From Melampsora larici-populina 98AG31 (taxonomy: Eukaryota; Basidiomycota; Pucciniomycetes; Pucciniales; Melampsoraceae), in assembly GCF_000204055.1 (NCBI RefSeq), contig NW_006768840.1:56110-120109 (forward strand): a stretch of 64,000 bases of DNA. The letters are read 5' to 3'. Position 1 is the stretch's first letter. Each line of letters starts with the position of its first letter. Made by a program: the position numbers and the translations under genes. Of this stretch, positions 46,936 through 56,849 are shown piece after piece. The notes under the pieces are model-generated. The model searched no databases and was not told the origin of the DNA. It was given only the letters and a program-made list of their open reading frames with translations.

Positions 46936-48346
46936 ATGCCCTCATCAGTTCAACTAGCCATGCAGTAAGCACACCCTAGCACACCTGCAGCTCTTTAGTC
47001 TCCCTTGAGGCTGTCACTAAGTGAACTGATCACGTGTACTATTTTGCCCTTGCTTTAGGGCTCGTGGACGACCGGTGTCGTCTTTGGTGGCCATGCGACG
47101 AAGTGCCTCACCTAATAGACCACTTGTTTCAGGACCAATGCATGCTGGGACTTTGTTTGAATTCAAGATGACTGCATTCAAATCCCAACACATCAGCGTA
47201 GCAGATCAACGCAGGGGAGTTCGGCCCACTTCAGTCTGTCAACAAACTGGTCTGACTTCAGTCAGAATTGACCTAGCCATTTTGAACCTTCAGGAGTTCA
47301 AAGACGCAGTTGCTGACTTGGCCGAGGGATTTCATTTGGGCTGTAGAGATTTGTTTAAAGAGGCTGATCTTAAAGGCACCATTAATTATTTTGGCTGGGT
47401 TACTAATAATCCAAGCTTTCCGAAGGGTCGTCAACAAAACATTGGCAAGGATGTTGATTTTGAACGCTTCAAAGTGGTGGTTTCTGAAAATCGAGGGAAA
47501 TCAATGGGAGTTACTGCTACAATGATTGACGAGAATGCCAAGCCAAGGAAGAATCGTGCCGTACAAAATGTGAGTGTTCATCTCTTGCTGGGTCCGCTCC
47601 CCATACCCTCCACCACACTCATACCCCTGGCGCATTTCAGGCAAATTCTTTTGATCGTCTCATGCTGGCAGATAATCCTGGAGCCAATCCCGAAAGGGCT
47701 CGCGAGCTGGCCTTGAATGCAATCAATCTACAGGCTGATTTAACCAAGATACGCACAGCGCTCCAGACCCGCTATGGAAATAGTGGTCATGCGGGCCATC
47801 GTGAGGGGATGACCTGCTATGATCCCGAAAGACCCAAGTTCATGATGAGACTCACATACCCAATGTTGGATGTTTGGGCCGAGTTAATTGTAAGTCCATA
47901 GAAATACCTCCCATTTATGCGTCACTCATTGCTATGCTCTGATTTCTTGTCATCAGGCTGCTGGCAAACCCGGTGTGACCCTGTTCCGACCACCAGTGGG
48001 ACTACCTGGATTCGAGTGGGTACTGAAGTCAGGCAAGCCAACCGGGATTCCAGCAGACTCTCTCACTTTGCCTTCAAGTGTTCCTGCCCAATCACGATCA
48101 ACATCTCCAGCTCCACAACCCTATCCGGATTTCGAAGACTACCTCACCTTCTGCCGCATCCCAGAAAACGATGGCACTACCCGAGATGTTCTGAAAAAAC
48201 TTCAAATAATCGAATTCGATGAATTTTTCTCTGCCGAAAACTCGATCGATTTTCTCAAATCCCAAGGGATAGGGCACGGACCTGCGGTCCGTTTGTCAAC
48301 GAAGGCTTCACAGTATCGCCAGGACCTAAAGTCTCGTCAGGCTTGA
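46936..48346 (+). CDS. accessory protein of the DD34E element, unknown family
   Basis: Exons 46936-46964, 47059-47569, 47641-47889, 47957-48346 (1179 nt, 392 aa). I do not recognise the family. The short first exon gives the ATG, and the N-terminal 45 residues are basic ('ARGRPVSSLVAMRRSASPNR'). A globular part follows with 'LNLQEFKDAVADLAEGF', 'GTINYFGWVTNNPSF', 'DFERFKVVVSENRGKSMG' and 'LTYPMLDVWAELI'. Then comes a Ser/Pro linker and a C-terminal segment 'YPDFEDYLTFCRIPENDGT' plus 'FDEFFSAENSIDFLKSQGI'. No zinc finger, HTH or catalytic motif is evident. Position within the 44-bp terminal repeats, convergent to the transposase, makes it a passenger or a second transposition factor (compare ORF1 of Harbinger elements). 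The intact frame over three introns suggests selection for function. Confidence 0.8.
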
Positions 48347-48424
48347 GCTCAGCTGAACCACTTAATCATCCAATCCACTTGAAACTGATTGTTCTCAGCG
48401 GATCAAAAAATCAATGTTTATCTT

Positions 48425-48750
48425 ATTCAATTTCCTTGATCTGAATCATTCTCGATCCATTTGTTAACAATCAAACCACTGGATGGATTTCAAAAATCAT
48501 CATTCGATCTCATCTTTTCGAATCTTATCGATGTGAACTTTTCTCGATCGATCTATACGCGGATCGAATCATATCAAACCACTCGATGGTTTTCAAAATC
48601 AATCGATCAAAATCCATCAAAGTTCATCAAGATGGCATCAATCATCATTTTATCTCATTTTTTATCTTATCGATGTGAATTTCAGATCTTATCGATGTGA
48701 ATTGTTCTCGATCGATTTATACACGGATCGAATCATATTCATCAATTGAC
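48425..48750. repeat. imperfect tandem repeat in the DD34E element spacer
   Basis: Two long imperfect copies share 'TTATCGATGTGAA', 'TCTCGATCGAT.TATAC.CGGATCGAATCATAT' and 'AAACCACT.GATGG.TTTCAAAA'. It lies just downstream of the accessory gene, rich in ATCGAT words. It is non-coding. Confidence 0.65.
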
Positions 48751-49376
48751 ATCACATTTCAAATTGTTAGGATGATATAAAGTCTATCTGTTTAATGGAA
48801 TGTATAGGAATGTGATGATTTTGTGTTTGCTTATGAGAGAGAACTGGTCTCTATTCAGTCAATTTTCATTCATTCTTGGATTAAATCTGAATCAATTGAA
48901 CAATTGATGAATGTGAGTTGAGATCATGAGCATCAGTGAGTAGTGGTGAGTGAAGCACTTGTAAAAATACGATAAAGTGGATGGATGATTAAATATCATT
49001 AGCCATTCAATCTCGCCATTCGATCTTGATCAATTGAAGCCGAGGAGACAGACTCGCTTTCACAAGTGTACTGTAGAGCTGGTCTCTGTTCTACAGTACA
49101 ATTGACACTCATCTTTCATTTGATGAATTTGATGAATTTGATGATCTTGAGCAGATCGACTGGATGAGCATTGGTAATTTGATTGATGCTTAATATGCAT
49201 CTGATCTTAATCAGATCGAGCCCATTATACTCTGTTTTGGTTTTGGCTCATTTGTCAGAAGATGCAAGCAAACTTCTTTTGACTTTGTAATAGTCTGTGA
49301 ATTATCGATTGTATTTAATCAGTGGAGTAGAAAGCTAAAACACAGAAAGAAGTAAGATAGAAAAGAACCAGCAATC
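48751..49376. other. spacer between the two genes of the DD34E element
   Basis: No gene. AT-rich, with repeated GATCAATTGA/GATGAATTTGA words. It is the region where the convergent transcripts should end. Confidence 0.55.
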
Positions 49377-50478
49377 TTAAGCAGGCTGATGGCCTCCTCC
49401 TCGGATTAGAGAAGTCATTATTTCAGCAGTGAATAACTCGCTGCATGTCTTCAAGAGACATCTTCCTTTATCCAAGGCCCGTTTAAAATCACCTGAGCGT
49501 ATTAAGAAGGCCTTCATAACCCACCAGGCTTTTTCAATCGGATTCTTGTCAGGCGAGAAGGTGGGCAGATAGACAAGAAGAACACCAGCGTTCCAGCACA
49601 GGTTTTCAATGTTGCCTTGCTTGTGGATAGGCGCATTGTCCATCATGAGGACTGAGTTGATATCGGGGTATCTATTCATTCGGGGAAGCTGAGTCAAAAT
49701 ATGATCAGCTCGTTATAGTATAGATAGAGAATAGATGAAGTTGTAAAGTACTCACCAATACGAACTCCAGGAAGGTTTCAAAACCTTCCCGATCAAATCC
49801 GACCTCAACAACAGCTCCAGCTAGAAATCCTTGCTCGCAGATTGCACCACACAGAGTCCAGTGCTCTCCTTCACGTTTCCGACGAAGACGATGTCCACGT
49901 TGACCCACTGGTGCCCGAAGGTGAGTGCAAACGACATCACGTTCATTCACGCCAACCTCGTCTAAAGAGAGGGGTCAGCTGAAGAAGACATTGACATAAA
50001 ATAAACTGCACTCACCGAGGAAAACTAAGTACTGGGAAGGCAGGTTAGCAACCCTTCTAGCATACTCGGCTCGTTGCTCTTCGGACTGCCGAGGATCAAC
50101 AGTTTGACCTTTCTTCAAGCTATAGTTAAGCCGTTTGGTGATGGTGGATTGTAAGGTTGAAATGCATGGCTTTTTCTCAGTGAGGTCCTCCAAGATGTCG
50201 CTGATCTCATCCAACATCAGGGTCGAGTCTTCTTCAAGGATTTCAAATATCAGTTGAAGATCGTGTTCATTCAATGCATAAGGTGGGCCAGTGCGTAGGT
50301 AGGTTGCTTTGTCTCGGATCACAGAACCAGTTTCGAGTAAAATCTTTTGCCATCGCTGAGTTGAGCGCTTACAGACGTTGGTCATCAGTTCACGATTGGC
50401 ATCAGCCAGTGAAACTCCGGATATCTTTTTCTCGGCATGGCGGCTCTTGATCTGAGTATCGTAGTGGACAAAGGGCAT
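49377..50478 (-). CDS. DDE transposase (IS630/Tc1 superfamily, DD34E)
   Basis: Catalyses cut-and-paste transposition of the 46666-50650 element in the nucleus. Exons 50478-50016, 49961-49756, 49688-49377 (981 nt, 326 aa), no frame breaks. Residues 1-120 are a helix-turn-helix DNA-binding region ('GVSLADANRELMTNVCKRS', 'LDEISDILEDLTEKKPCIS'). The catalytic domain starts at the first intron junction with 'LDEVGVNERD' (first Asp), then 'VLMMDNAPIHKQGN' (second Asp) and 'LPTFSPDKNPIEKAWW' (Glu). Exactly 34 residues separate the second Asp from the Glu. The family is about 330-350 aa, so this is full length. It reads towards the left end and converges on the accessory gene. Nothing suggests inactivation. 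Confidence 0.93.
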
Positions 50479-50606
50479 ATTGAATGAAAACTGGTTCTGG
50501 AATCAATTTGCAATTGGTAATACTAATGCTCTTCATAGTGATTTGTGGGTGATGCTATAAACCCATAGGCCATTTGAAATTTGAGTTAGGTTAAGAGTTT
50601 GCTAAC

Positions 50607-50650
50607 TTTCTTTTTTCAAAAGATTGCGACAAGCAAATCCGGAATGGCTG
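50607..50650. repeat. right terminal inverted repeat, DD34E element
   Basis: 44 bp, exact complement of 46666-46709. Followed by TA. Confidence 0.95.
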
Positions 50651-50652
50651 TA

Positions 50653-51164
50653 TGAATCTGATTCATTTTCCATCAGTAATTTTGGATCTTGATCTACTCG
50701 CGTCAACTATAGCTCAGCAATCTTGTTGTGATCATTTATGTGATGGTAAACTGCTACATAGCAGATGGAGACTCATTATCTGTATGCAATGTTTGTTCTG
50801 GACTTGATTGAATCTTCCTTTAAAACTTGATTCCTTTGACAATAAACTCAAAACTGCAGTTAGTTGGTCATGCCTGATGTCAATGAGCTAGAGACTCATG
50901 ACAATCTTATTCCTTGGATCTTTTCATGAATCTTCTATTTGATCTATCTCACGTGATTGCAAAATAAATGGTATCAATAAATCCTTACGAGCAGTCCATT
51001 GTCCATCATCAGATTTAGGTGGTCCATCAACCTTGATGACATCAAAGACCTTACTTGGATTCATTGGAGATAAAATTATATCTCGCCAAACACATTTGAT
51101 CTCCGTTCATCAATCTCTTTAGATGACTGTTATTTCATAGTAGACCTTTGACTGATTACCAGCA
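50653..51164. other. spacer between two transposons
   Basis: AT-rich DNA without a gene, ending in the ACCAGCA target duplication of the hAT element. Confidence 0.55.
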
Positions 51165-51385
51165 CAACGGTGGCTCGGCTAAGCTAAGTTAGCGCTTAGC
51201 GGTGCCTTAGCTTAGCAATTTTTTTGCGCTAAGCTAGCGGAAAAACCTTAGCGCGCGCCAGCTAAGCTAAGGGGCCCATGAATTTTCATTAGCGGGCCAG
51301 CGCTAAGCTAATTAGCTTAGCGGTTGTATGTACCGCTAAGCTAAGGCCTTCAGGAAGGCCAAAGCCGCTAACTTAGCGGCTTTAG
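51165..51385. repeat. left subterminal GCTAAGC repeat cluster of the hAT element
   Basis: More than a dozen GCTAAG/CTTAGC words in both orientations, mirrored by the right end (55205-55421). Confidence 0.85.
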
Positions 51386-51600
51386 CGGCACTGGGTAGCC
51401 CGAGGAGCCAGCCCTGCTGTGGCTGGGTCAACCCGGGTGTCGGGCCTTGTTTTTGGCCCGATACCTGGTCTGTTAGGTCTTTTATACAAGATGTATACAC
51501 ATACCGTATACATCTTGACCTTCCCACGAGTCAACCTCCGATCGCAACCTCCTTCCACCACCAATCCCAACTCTCTCCAACTCATCTTCATCGACCAATC

Positions 51601-54600
51601 ATGGACGATGAACCCGGCGAATCAACTACCCATACTCGAGATGTCACTCCAACTCCACAACAACAACCTACAGACAACAATGCCAACACAGGTGGGAACG
51701 AAGACAAGTCTTCTAGTGTCCTCCCTCAAAGAACTAGTCGCATCATCACCCCTCGAAGAGCCCCGAATATGATAATTCCATCATCTGATTCACGTCGATC
51801 CGCCGCTATATCAATTCAAGCTCAGCCTCCACCTCCAAAACGGAAACATGTCGTATTAGATGATAGTGAGACTGAAAGCCAGAATGTTACTGAGAAGAAG
51901 AGTTCACGAAAGAAAAAACCAACACGCAAGAAGACTAAAGCCGCCAATGTCACCGAGGTTAGATGATGATACTTCATAGTCTTGAAAGAGATAGTTGAAA
52001 CTGATGCATTTCATTTTGGCAGCCCGATGCGATGGATCGTGCTGCTCTTGGCCAGAATTCTGATAGCGAGATTGAATGAATCAAATCAACCCGAACTAAC
52101 AAGAAAAAGAAGGACACCGATGGTCATGACGATGTGCTCGATTATTATTCTGAAGCATATCGTACAAAGGAAGAGGTGAGTTGTATTCTATCTATCTTTT
52201 CAACAACAATCCAACTCAGTTCTGATCAAGTTATATTACAGGAATCAAAGGACCCGACTTGTAAACACCTGAATCACACTTGTCTTTGGTGTGGAAAGGT
52301 GGATATCCGTGTCAGCAGTAGCAATCCTCGAGCAAACCTCAAGGTCCATCGAGATGGAAATCCTCAAGCCAAAAAGGGAATGTCTTCATGCCCTGGACGA
52401 GACCGTGCTATCGCAGCTGGCGCCAATCTTCCACCAACAGTAGCTGAACTTAAAGCGGTTGCAAAGAAAAAATCTCAATCCACACTCACATCCTTCGGCA
52501 TCGAGCAGTCAAAAGCCCATTACGACATCAGCATAATGAACAGGTTACTCTGTCTTTGGCTTGTTCGGCAAGCATTACCTTGGAAACGGATTGAAGACCC
52601 GGCTTTACGTGCTGCCTTCGATTATGCGCGGCCTGGGGTTCGCATATATAAGCGAAAGTGGATGGCTGACGAAGCCAAACACTTATATGTTTCTCTTCGT
52701 GACTCGGTCCGTACTGAGCTACAGGTATTTCTTCTTTTCTTTAATAAAATGGCTTTGTCTTGGATCAAAACTGACTATTATACTTTCCTTGATCAGAATC
52801 TCGATAGTCAGTTTACATTGATCCAAGATGTCTGGACAACAAAGGGTAACGCGCACGCCTTTAGTGGTGTATCGGTTGCTTACATCACTCAGAATTGGGA
52901 ATTCAAGATACGTCATCTTACGTTGAAGACCGTGGCATGGCATCATCACGGTAAATGGTTGGCGGAGCCAATCGTGACCATTCTAAAGAAGGACAACCTA
53001 TATCAAAAGATAAGTTTCTTTCATTATTTTGTTTGTATATTAAAGTTATATTTGACTGACATCCATCGTTATTGTATCACATGCTTGCTCAGGTTACTGA
53101 CTCAGGCATGAATAACCGCACGATGTCCCGAGAAATTCATTCTCAGCTACAGTCTTGTTCAGATGCCTCAAGCTCTCAAGTTCCTTCGGCAGCCAATAGC
53201 GATTTCCACAACTCACCCTCCCAACAGCCTTCCGAATGCGAAAGCCTTACTGTGATCAATAAGCAATTAGTTAAGCCAACCGCCAAATGGCTAACCAATT
53301 ACACGTGGGATCCGAAGACCATGCACCACTTCTGTGCGTGCCACAAGCTCGGGCTTGTTGTGAAGCATGGTCTGGCTGCTTTAGGGATCAACGCTCCAGC
53401 AAATTCGGCTAACAAGGAGAAAGTATTAGGCCGGTTTCCTGTGGTAGATATCATGCCTGTCATCGAAGAGGAAGATAATGAAGAAGAAGCCTTAGGTGAT
53501 AGACCCATTGAACACGATGACGACGCGGAACACGATTCACCGGACCACGATCCTGACGAGCTTCCTGAGGAGACACCTCATAGTGACTCAGAAGAGGGAT
53601 CAGAAGGTGGCAATCAAGAAGAAGATGAAGAAACACGCCGTCTGCGAGAATCAATTCAATCAAACCACAAAGGTGGTGCCACAAGGAACACAATGGCTGA
53701 TCTTTACAAAAACGTGAGTTGATTTCATTTCTCTCTTTTCCTGATTTATATATTTTCGTTCTATAATCTCAATGTATTTTTTGGTTTTTAAAGTGTCTCA
53801 CAGTGTGTTGCCGTATGACCCGAAGTGCGTCTTGGAGACGAGTGTTTGAGCGCCACATGAAGGCCAAAGGCCTATCTGTGCGCCCGTTGGTTGCTGGATA
53901 TGGTATAAGATGGAATGCTGATCATGATCGACAATCACGAGCATATGAAGCACGTGAGGTGAGTTGATTAGTGTTTGATGTCTAGAGATAATCAAACCAA
54001 ATTATCTAACCTTCACTCCAATCTCACTCCACTCTGTATTTAGGTAATTGATCAGATTCTAAGCGAGGATTTAGCAAAATACCACTCCACCAACAGGCGC
54101 CGAGGTACCGATGTGAAGAAAGTGGCATATTTCCGTGGTATTACGTTCGATGGTGGTGATTGGGAAGACATCAATGCGCTCAATCAAGAGCTTTTGGTAA
54201 GTAATCTGACTTACACTCAAATTACATACAATATCTGATGATTCCTTTTTCTTCTCAATCAGCCTTTCCTTCTACTTACCAAACGATTTGAGGAGGACAG
54301 TCCAAACGGATCAATTGTCATTCCCGAGTACTATGTTCTCCTGGAATCCCTCAAGGCGCGAAAAACCTCTTTAGACGAAGATGACCCGCTATACCCTATG
54401 ATCTCGGAAATGGTAGTCTGGTTGGATAAGTATTGGAATGAGGCGCTCAAGTGTGAAGCTCTGGTCTTTGCGACAATTCTAAACCCCTTGTTTTGACATC
54501 GATTCTTCGAGAAAACATTTGGTGCTGAAGATGCGCTTTCTGTCGATACTCTTGCAAGATTCACTGTAGCTTTCAATATTTGCAAGACTCAGCATACCGA

Positions 54601-55134
54601 CCTTGATTCTCAACGCATACTCAAACCCAGCACATCGATCTCAAGCAGCAAGGTGTCCTCTGTATACCAACTCTTCAGCAGTGATCTACAGACTGAGCGA
54701 GTAGATGAGCTGAAGAGATATCTGGCAGGTGAACATCCTTTGATACCCGTCCTCAAAAAGGGCGAAGGTGATCAGGATATTGATCCTGAATGCATATTAC
54801 AATGGTGGAAAGTGAGTTCCTATTTTTGCCTGTTTCCTGAACACATGCTAATCTGTTTCATGATGTGTTTTAGGACCATGAACACCAATATCCGGTCCTT
54901 GCATCAATGGCTCGTGACTACCTTGCGGTCCCGGCTTCCTCTGCTGCTGTAGAGAGGTCCTTTTCAGCTGCTGCTGATGTATGCTCAACCAATCGAGGTT
55001 GATTAGCTCCTCAAAATATTGAGAGGAACGTTGGTAGCCTCTTGTGGCTTTGTGAAAAGGTGGAATTGTTGGGTGAATGGATGCTTGTAGCCAGCGTGCT
55101 AGCAAAGAATTTGGCAAAGGGTATAATAAAATAA
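51601..55134 (+). pseudogene. hAT transposase gene with three in-frame TGA codons
   Basis: Nine exons: 51601-51957, 52023-52175, 52242-52724, 52797-53009, 53093-53713, 53794-53958, 54044-54196, 54263-54811, 54874-55134 (985 codons). All eight introns are phase 0. The N-terminal part is basic and disordered. A BED-type zinc finger lies around 'TCLWCGKVDIRV' and 'NLKVHRDGN'. The RNase H-like core holds 'FTLIQDVWTTKGNAHAF' and 'VTDSGMNNRT', followed by an acidic insertion ('EEEDNEEE', 'DEETRRLRES'). The C-terminal hAT dimerisation domain is 'ASMARDYLAVPASSAAVER'. TGA interrupts the frame at 52077, 54494 and 55000. In each case CGA (Arg) would restore a sensible residue. The donor of intron 4 reads ATAAGT at 53010 instead of GTAAGT. 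The protein cannot be made full length. Confidence 0.88.
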
Positions 55135-55204
55135 TGCTATTGTTTCTTTTTTTTAAAACTAAGTCTTTCTTTATAAATACATATTATCGTATGCTTCACC
55201 TAAA

Positions 55205-55421
55205 TGTTACCGCTAAGCCGCTAATTAGCGGTTTAGCGCTCAAATTCTCGCTAAGCTAATGACCCTAGCTTAGCGGGTCATTTTTTTGTGCGTTAAGCTA
55301 ATGCCTTAGCTTTAGCGGTTTTCCGCTAAGCTTAGCGTTAGCGGAATTGCCCTTAGCGGTTTCTAGCTAAGCTAAGCCAAGGTGGCGAAAACCCTTAGCT
55401 TAGCTTAGCGAGCCACCGTTG
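55205..55421. repeat. right subterminal GCTAAGC repeat cluster of the hAT element
   Basis: Mirror of the left cluster, dense in GCTAAGC and CTTAGCG words, ending in the terminal inverted repeat. Confidence 0.85.
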
Positions 55422-56849
55422 ACCAGCACATTTCATATCAACTCAGTTGCCAACTTCTCCTTCTGGATCGCAAATCAAAAAGAGTACAATATATCCACTT
55501 CATCAGCACCTATTAGAGCACCAATCCATTTCAAGGTTCTGATCAATTTACAAAACTAAAGATAATTTCACGTCAAAAATAGCTGTATATCACTGGACCC
55601 TTGACAATTTTCTTTGTTGCATTTGCTCCAGGGAAGCTTTAAACTTCACTGGTGTTCTGAAACCTCATACATATCACCCTTCCCAGTATCCTTCATTGTG
55701 CTTGCTCCGGCTTGCTCCCAATGACTGATGGAAAACAGACCACATATTGTGAATTTTTGTGTGAATTCAATATTGATAGATCTACCTTGCCATTACATTC
55801 TGCTCAGTGGAAGAGCATGATCTTACCACCATTTTTGGATTATTTCACATGAGTTTGTTGTTTGTTCCAAAACAAATCAAAACTTTCTCTATTTTTTTGA
55901 CAAACTTGCTTCAACTATTCTGAACACCTCATAGAGTAATTGGACTTGTTCATGTGATTCACCTATAGCATTGGAGAGGTATATCTAGTAATGTTGTCTA
56001 TTGAATTTGACTCCTCCCCCATCACAGCATCACAGCTCAACCCTGTTTAAGGCAGTTGGAAATGACAATATGTCATGTGATCAACGCGCAAACAAGTCGA
56101 GAGATATATCATATGGCAGATCACAAAGTTGTGTATCCCCAGCAGTGAGTGAGGGTGAAGGTGGGATCAATGAAGCTGGGATGGACCTAGTCCTTGTGCC
56201 ATTGTCGTGTGGCATGCAAAGTCAAACTTTCCCAGAAAACTCTGCCACATCAGTTGCACGGGATGAAACGGTGGTCATGTTGAACCAGGAGCCAATTGGC
56301 AGTCACTTGAAGTGATGATTTGTTGTTGATCCTATCTGAGCATTGGATCTAATTCAATGAGCAGGCAATCACTGTAAGTAAATATGAAAAGCTGCCTCAA
56401 CTGATATCGCATTGGCACATACAAAGTGAACAAAGAGAGAAAATTAGTTGAGATTTATCCACAATTTCTTGAACAATCCCGGACAAAGTAGGATTCAACA
56501 ACAAGGTGCACACAAAGGTTTTGTTTTAAGAATGAAATACGTCTAATTTTTGTCGATGGCTATAGAGCAGATAGTCGGTCGACTTGTTTTGACAAGACTC
56601 TTGTTGGTCTCTTTTGATGCCCGTGCCTCGATTCAGACATCAAGGCGCAGCTTTTTCAGGTTCATCCACCGTCTATATCAACAAGGAAACGAAGTAAAAC
56701 AGATATTGAATCAGATATAGAAGACTTGTCATACATCTGACACTGTTGATCATCTTCTCCGCTTCCATCTCCACTATCCTTTCAAAAAGATTATGGAAAG
56801 CGATGATGATGCAATGTGCGATGTGATGATTTAGAAGATATTCAATTAG
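55422..56849. other. 1.4-kb intergenic region, no gene seen
   Basis: Follows the hAT target duplication. A 104-codon frame at 56001-56315 has no motifs. A near-palindrome (CCAGGGAAGCTTTAAACTTC) lies around 55630-55655. The right part should contain the 3' UTR of the SR protein gene. Confidence 0.5.

Larger units (their letters stand above)
46666..50650. mobile_element. two-gene DD34E (IS630/Tc1-type) DNA transposon, apparently intact
   Basis: A 3985-bp element. Perfect 44-bp terminal inverted repeats (46666-46709 and 50607-50650) start CAGCCATTCCGGATTTG. The dinucleotide TA flanks both ends (46664-46665, 50651-50652), as expected for Tc1/mariner insertion. It carries two convergent intron-containing genes: a 392-aa protein of unknown function on the plus strand (46936-48346) and the transposase on the minus strand (49377-50478). 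Both frames are uninterrupted. The element is about three times the usual Tc1/mariner length because of the second gene and a 1-kb spacer. Identical ends and open frames point to recent activity. Confidence 0.88.
51165..55421 (+). mobile_element. 4.26-kb hAT transposon, autonomous type but decayed
   Basis: Ends are inverted: CAACGGTGGCTCG at 51165 and CGAGCCACCGTTG ending 55421. ACCAGCA flanks both sides (51158-51164 and 55422-55428; eight bases if the next C is counted), matching hAT 8-bp duplications. About 200 bp at each end are packed with GCTAAGC/GCTTAGC words, the subterminal transposase-binding repeats typical of this superfamily. The interior is one transposase gene (51601-55134) with three in-frame stops. 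Confidence 0.88.

Noticed and set aside
48761..49250. Possible third gene in the DD34E element
   Set aside because: No open frame above background on either strand.
56001..56315. 104-codon frame upstream of the SR gene 3' end
   Set aside because: No motif, no partner exon, and composition similar to flanking non-coding DNA.
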